Below are positions 21,120-22,503 of a DNA stretch of 22,503 nt, piece after piece. The notes under the pieces are model-generated. The model had not been told where the DNA came from. It made no database searches and saw only the letters and a program-made list of their open reading frames with translations. A program made the translations under genes and the position numbers. Within the stretch, counting starts at the first letter, position 1; the number at the start of each line of letters is the position of its first letter. The stretch is from positions 1 to 22,503 of the forward strand of contig JADFKX010000012.1 of assembly GCA_022564695.1 (NCBI GenBank). The letters run 5' to 3'. This DNA comes from Chloroflexota bacterium (GTDB lineage: Bacteria > Chloroflexota > Dehalococcoidia > SM23-28-2 > RBG-16-64-32).

Positions 21120-22109
21120 ATGGGCACTGTTGGTACTGTAAGCCATAATCGTTTCGACCCGATGGATATGCTTTATGATTATGATTATGGGCAGATTAGC
21201 GAGCTCAGTAATGGGCAGATCCTGCGTGAGTATGAGTTTCGGGCAGTTGACCTTGAAGTTGAAATTGCCCCGGGTGTGTTTTTCCCAGCTTGGGTATATG
21301 GCAGCGAAACTTCGCCTGAATCGCAACGCTCGGATGCAGCCGGTAAGGGCGATCTTGTGGGACGCGTTCCAGGACCCACCATCCGCTGCGTAGAAGGCGA
21401 CCGTATCCGCATCAACTTCATCAACGCCGGTACCCATCCACATACGATCCACTTTCACGGCATTCATAGCGCCGCTATGGATGGCATTCCAGGTATTGGA
21501 GACGGCCTGATCAACCCAGGAGAAAGCACCATCTACGAATTCGATGCTGCTCCATTCGGATGCCATCTTTATCATTGCCATTCCTTTCCACTAAAGCGAC
21601 ATATTCACAACGGGTTGTATGGGGCATTTATCGTTGACCCCGATCCTGAAAAATATACTGGCGAAGAAAAAGAGATCGCTAAATCACGAAATCACAAATA
21701 TGTTGAAAATAAAGCTGTAAATGAAATGGTCATGATCATGAATGGTTTCGATACTAACTTTGACGGTGACAATGAAGTCTATGCCGCCAACTCAATCGCT
21801 TTTGCCTATATGAATGAACCCATTAAGATCAGATCCGATCAGCGGCAGCGATTGTATCTGATAAATGTTACCGAGTTCGACCCGATCAATTCCCTGCACC
21901 TGCATGCCAACTTTTTTGATTATTACGACCACGGCACTACGCTTCAACCCACCCTAAAAACGGTTGACACAATCATGCAATGTCAGGCTCAGCGCGGTAT
22001 ATTAGAATTTTCTTTTGAGGGGTTTGAGCCCGGCAGATACATGTTCCATGCCCATCAAAGCGAATTTGCAGAGCTAGGCTGGATGGGATTTTTCGAGGTA
22101 ATTAATTAA
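21120..22109 (+). CDS. Two-domain multicopper oxidase, probably 5'-truncated
   Basis: 329 residues from ATG 21120. Domain 1 has HTIHFHG (type 2/3 copper ligands) and HLYHCHSFPLKRHIHNGLYG, where Cys supplies the type 1 and trinuclear link. Domain 2 has LHLHANFF and MFHAHQSEFAELGWMG with no Cys, so only domain 1 carries type 1 copper, the layout called type C among two-domain oxidases. The frame is open upstream and reads SGGDHGHGA before the Met, a His-rich lead-in common in these proteins. No ribosome site precedes the ATG, so the true start and signal peptide were probably lost at the 21085 join. The next gene follows after 12 bases. Confidence 0.82.
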   Translation: MGTVGTVSHNRFDPMDMLYDYDYGQISELSNGQILREYEFRAVDLEVEIAPGVFFPAWVYGSETSPESQRSDAAGKGDLVGRVPGPTIRCVEGDRIRINFINAGTHPHTIHFHGIHSAAMDGIPGIGDGLINPGESTIYEFDAAPFGCHLYHCHSFPLKRHIHNGLYGAFIVDPDPEKYTGEEKEIAKSRNHKYVENKAVNEMVMIMNGFDTNFDGDNEVYAANSIAFAYMNEPIKIRSDQRQRLYLINVTEFDPINSLHLHANFFDYYDHGTTLQPTLKTVDTIMQCQAQRGILEFSFEGFEPGRYMFHAHQSEFAELGWMGFFEVIN

Positions 22110-22121
22110 TAAGAGGCCATC

Positions 22122-22503
22122 ATGACAACTAATAATACAAAATCCACTTCAAATTCGTTTAGATTTCCAACCTGGTTGATTGCAATAGGCCCGTTAGTAT
22201 TGCTGGCAGCTTTGGTCGTTCTGTTTATTCGGACAAACCCCATACAAGTTTCCACATCCAATCTCCCTCCGGTAGAGGAGCTGAGTTTTCCGAAAGTAAT
22301 TCTTTCTCCTAACCATTTTGATTTAACCGTCACTAATAGCGGCCCTGACCCGGTTGAAATTGCTCAAATCTTGATTGATGAAGCCTATTGGCAGTTCGAA
22401 ATCGAAGGCAACAAAGTTCTAGGCCGGCTCGAGTCAGTAGTTATACATGCCGATTATCCCTGGGTCGAGACAGAACCCTTCGAAATCGTGATTATCACTT
22501 CAA
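22122..22503 (+). CDS. Membrane-anchored protein, possible metal transporter N-terminus (partial)
   Basis: ATG 22122 is open to the window end, 127 codons visible. MTTNNTKSTSNSFRFPTW is followed by one membrane helix (about 19-39, LIAIGPLVLLAALVVLFI) and an extracytoplasmic beta-sandwich-like stretch: LPPVEELSFPKVILSP, LTVTNSGPDPVEIAQILIDE, AYWQF. Domains of this kind precede ZIP-type metal transporters that lie next to multicopper oxidases in several bacteria; that match is from memory and only suggestive. Weak AGAGG (22112-22116) stands upstream. Probably co-transcribed with the oxidase. Confidence 0.55.
   Translation, partial: MTTNNTKSTSNSFRFPTWLIAIGPLVLLAALVVLFIRTNPIQVSTSNLPPVEELSFPKVILSPNHFDLTVTNSGPDPVEIAQILIDEAYWQFEIEGNKVLGRLESVVIHADYPWVETEPFEIVIITS

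Overview
The window looks like a GC-rich bacterial chromosome, most consistent with Chloroflexota (Dehalococcoidia or SAR202-like). That assignment is my inference from the gene mix: a PPOX-class flavin enzyme, a split cytochrome b of b6 type with cupredoxin electron carriers, CysM with a Mec-type JAMM protease, and tandem desulforedoxin-like mini-proteins. TGA is used as an ordinary stop in several genes and TGG encodes Trp, so the standard bacterial code applies. No tRNA, rRNA, CRISPR array or insertion sequence was seen.

Layout: (1) 1-240, minus strand: an AtzG/DUF4089-like subunit and the first codons of an overlapping gene, presumably an amidase. (2) 414-926: a four-helix membrane protein. 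(3) 963-2331, minus: cysM and a JAMM peptidase (cysteine synthesis). (4) 2500-4686: a tightly overlapping folate operon folP, two tandem PaaI-like thioesterases, folK. (5) 4683-5870: a Trm112-like protein and small membrane protein divergent from another membrane protein, with a perfect palindrome between the two promoters. (6) 5951-7203: a PPOX flavoprotein and a SAM methyltransferase. (7) 7455-11997: purF, purM, an unknown acidic protein, purH. (8) 12135-16572: a respiratory cluster with a 40-residue membrane peptide, b6-like cytochrome b, extended subunit IV, Rieske protein, a cytochrome c-cupredoxin fusion and a cupredoxin lipoprotein. (9) 16665-16942: two tandem desulforedoxin-like mini-proteins. 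(10) 16983-17417, minus: ferredoxin:thioredoxin reductase catalytic subunit interrupted by two in-frame TGA codons. (11) 17604-19936: rpsU, yqeY and a membrane HD phosphohydrolase. (12) 19933-21057, minus: an acyl-CoA synthetase (NDP-forming) lacking its N-terminal part. (13) about 21085 to the end: visibly AT-richer DNA with a two-domain multicopper oxidase and the start of a membrane-anchored protein.

The most notable item is the reductase gene at 16983-17417. Read through its two TGA codons it gives a complete FTR catalytic subunit, with motifs CPU, CPC and CIU where the family has CPC, CPC and CHC. The two TGA codons fall exactly on the two redox-active cysteines, and all four iron-sulfur ligands remain Cys. 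Each TGA is followed, after the same 13-nt gap, by a perfect hairpin of bacterial SECIS-like geometry. The simplest reading is a double selenocysteine protein, a Sec-Sec thioredoxin reductase. Gene callers would break it into short fragments.

Second, around 21085 two head-to-head genes both lose their 5' ends where base composition changes. This is either a recombination point or a chimeric assembly join. Genes to its right should not be assumed to belong to the same genome until that is settled.
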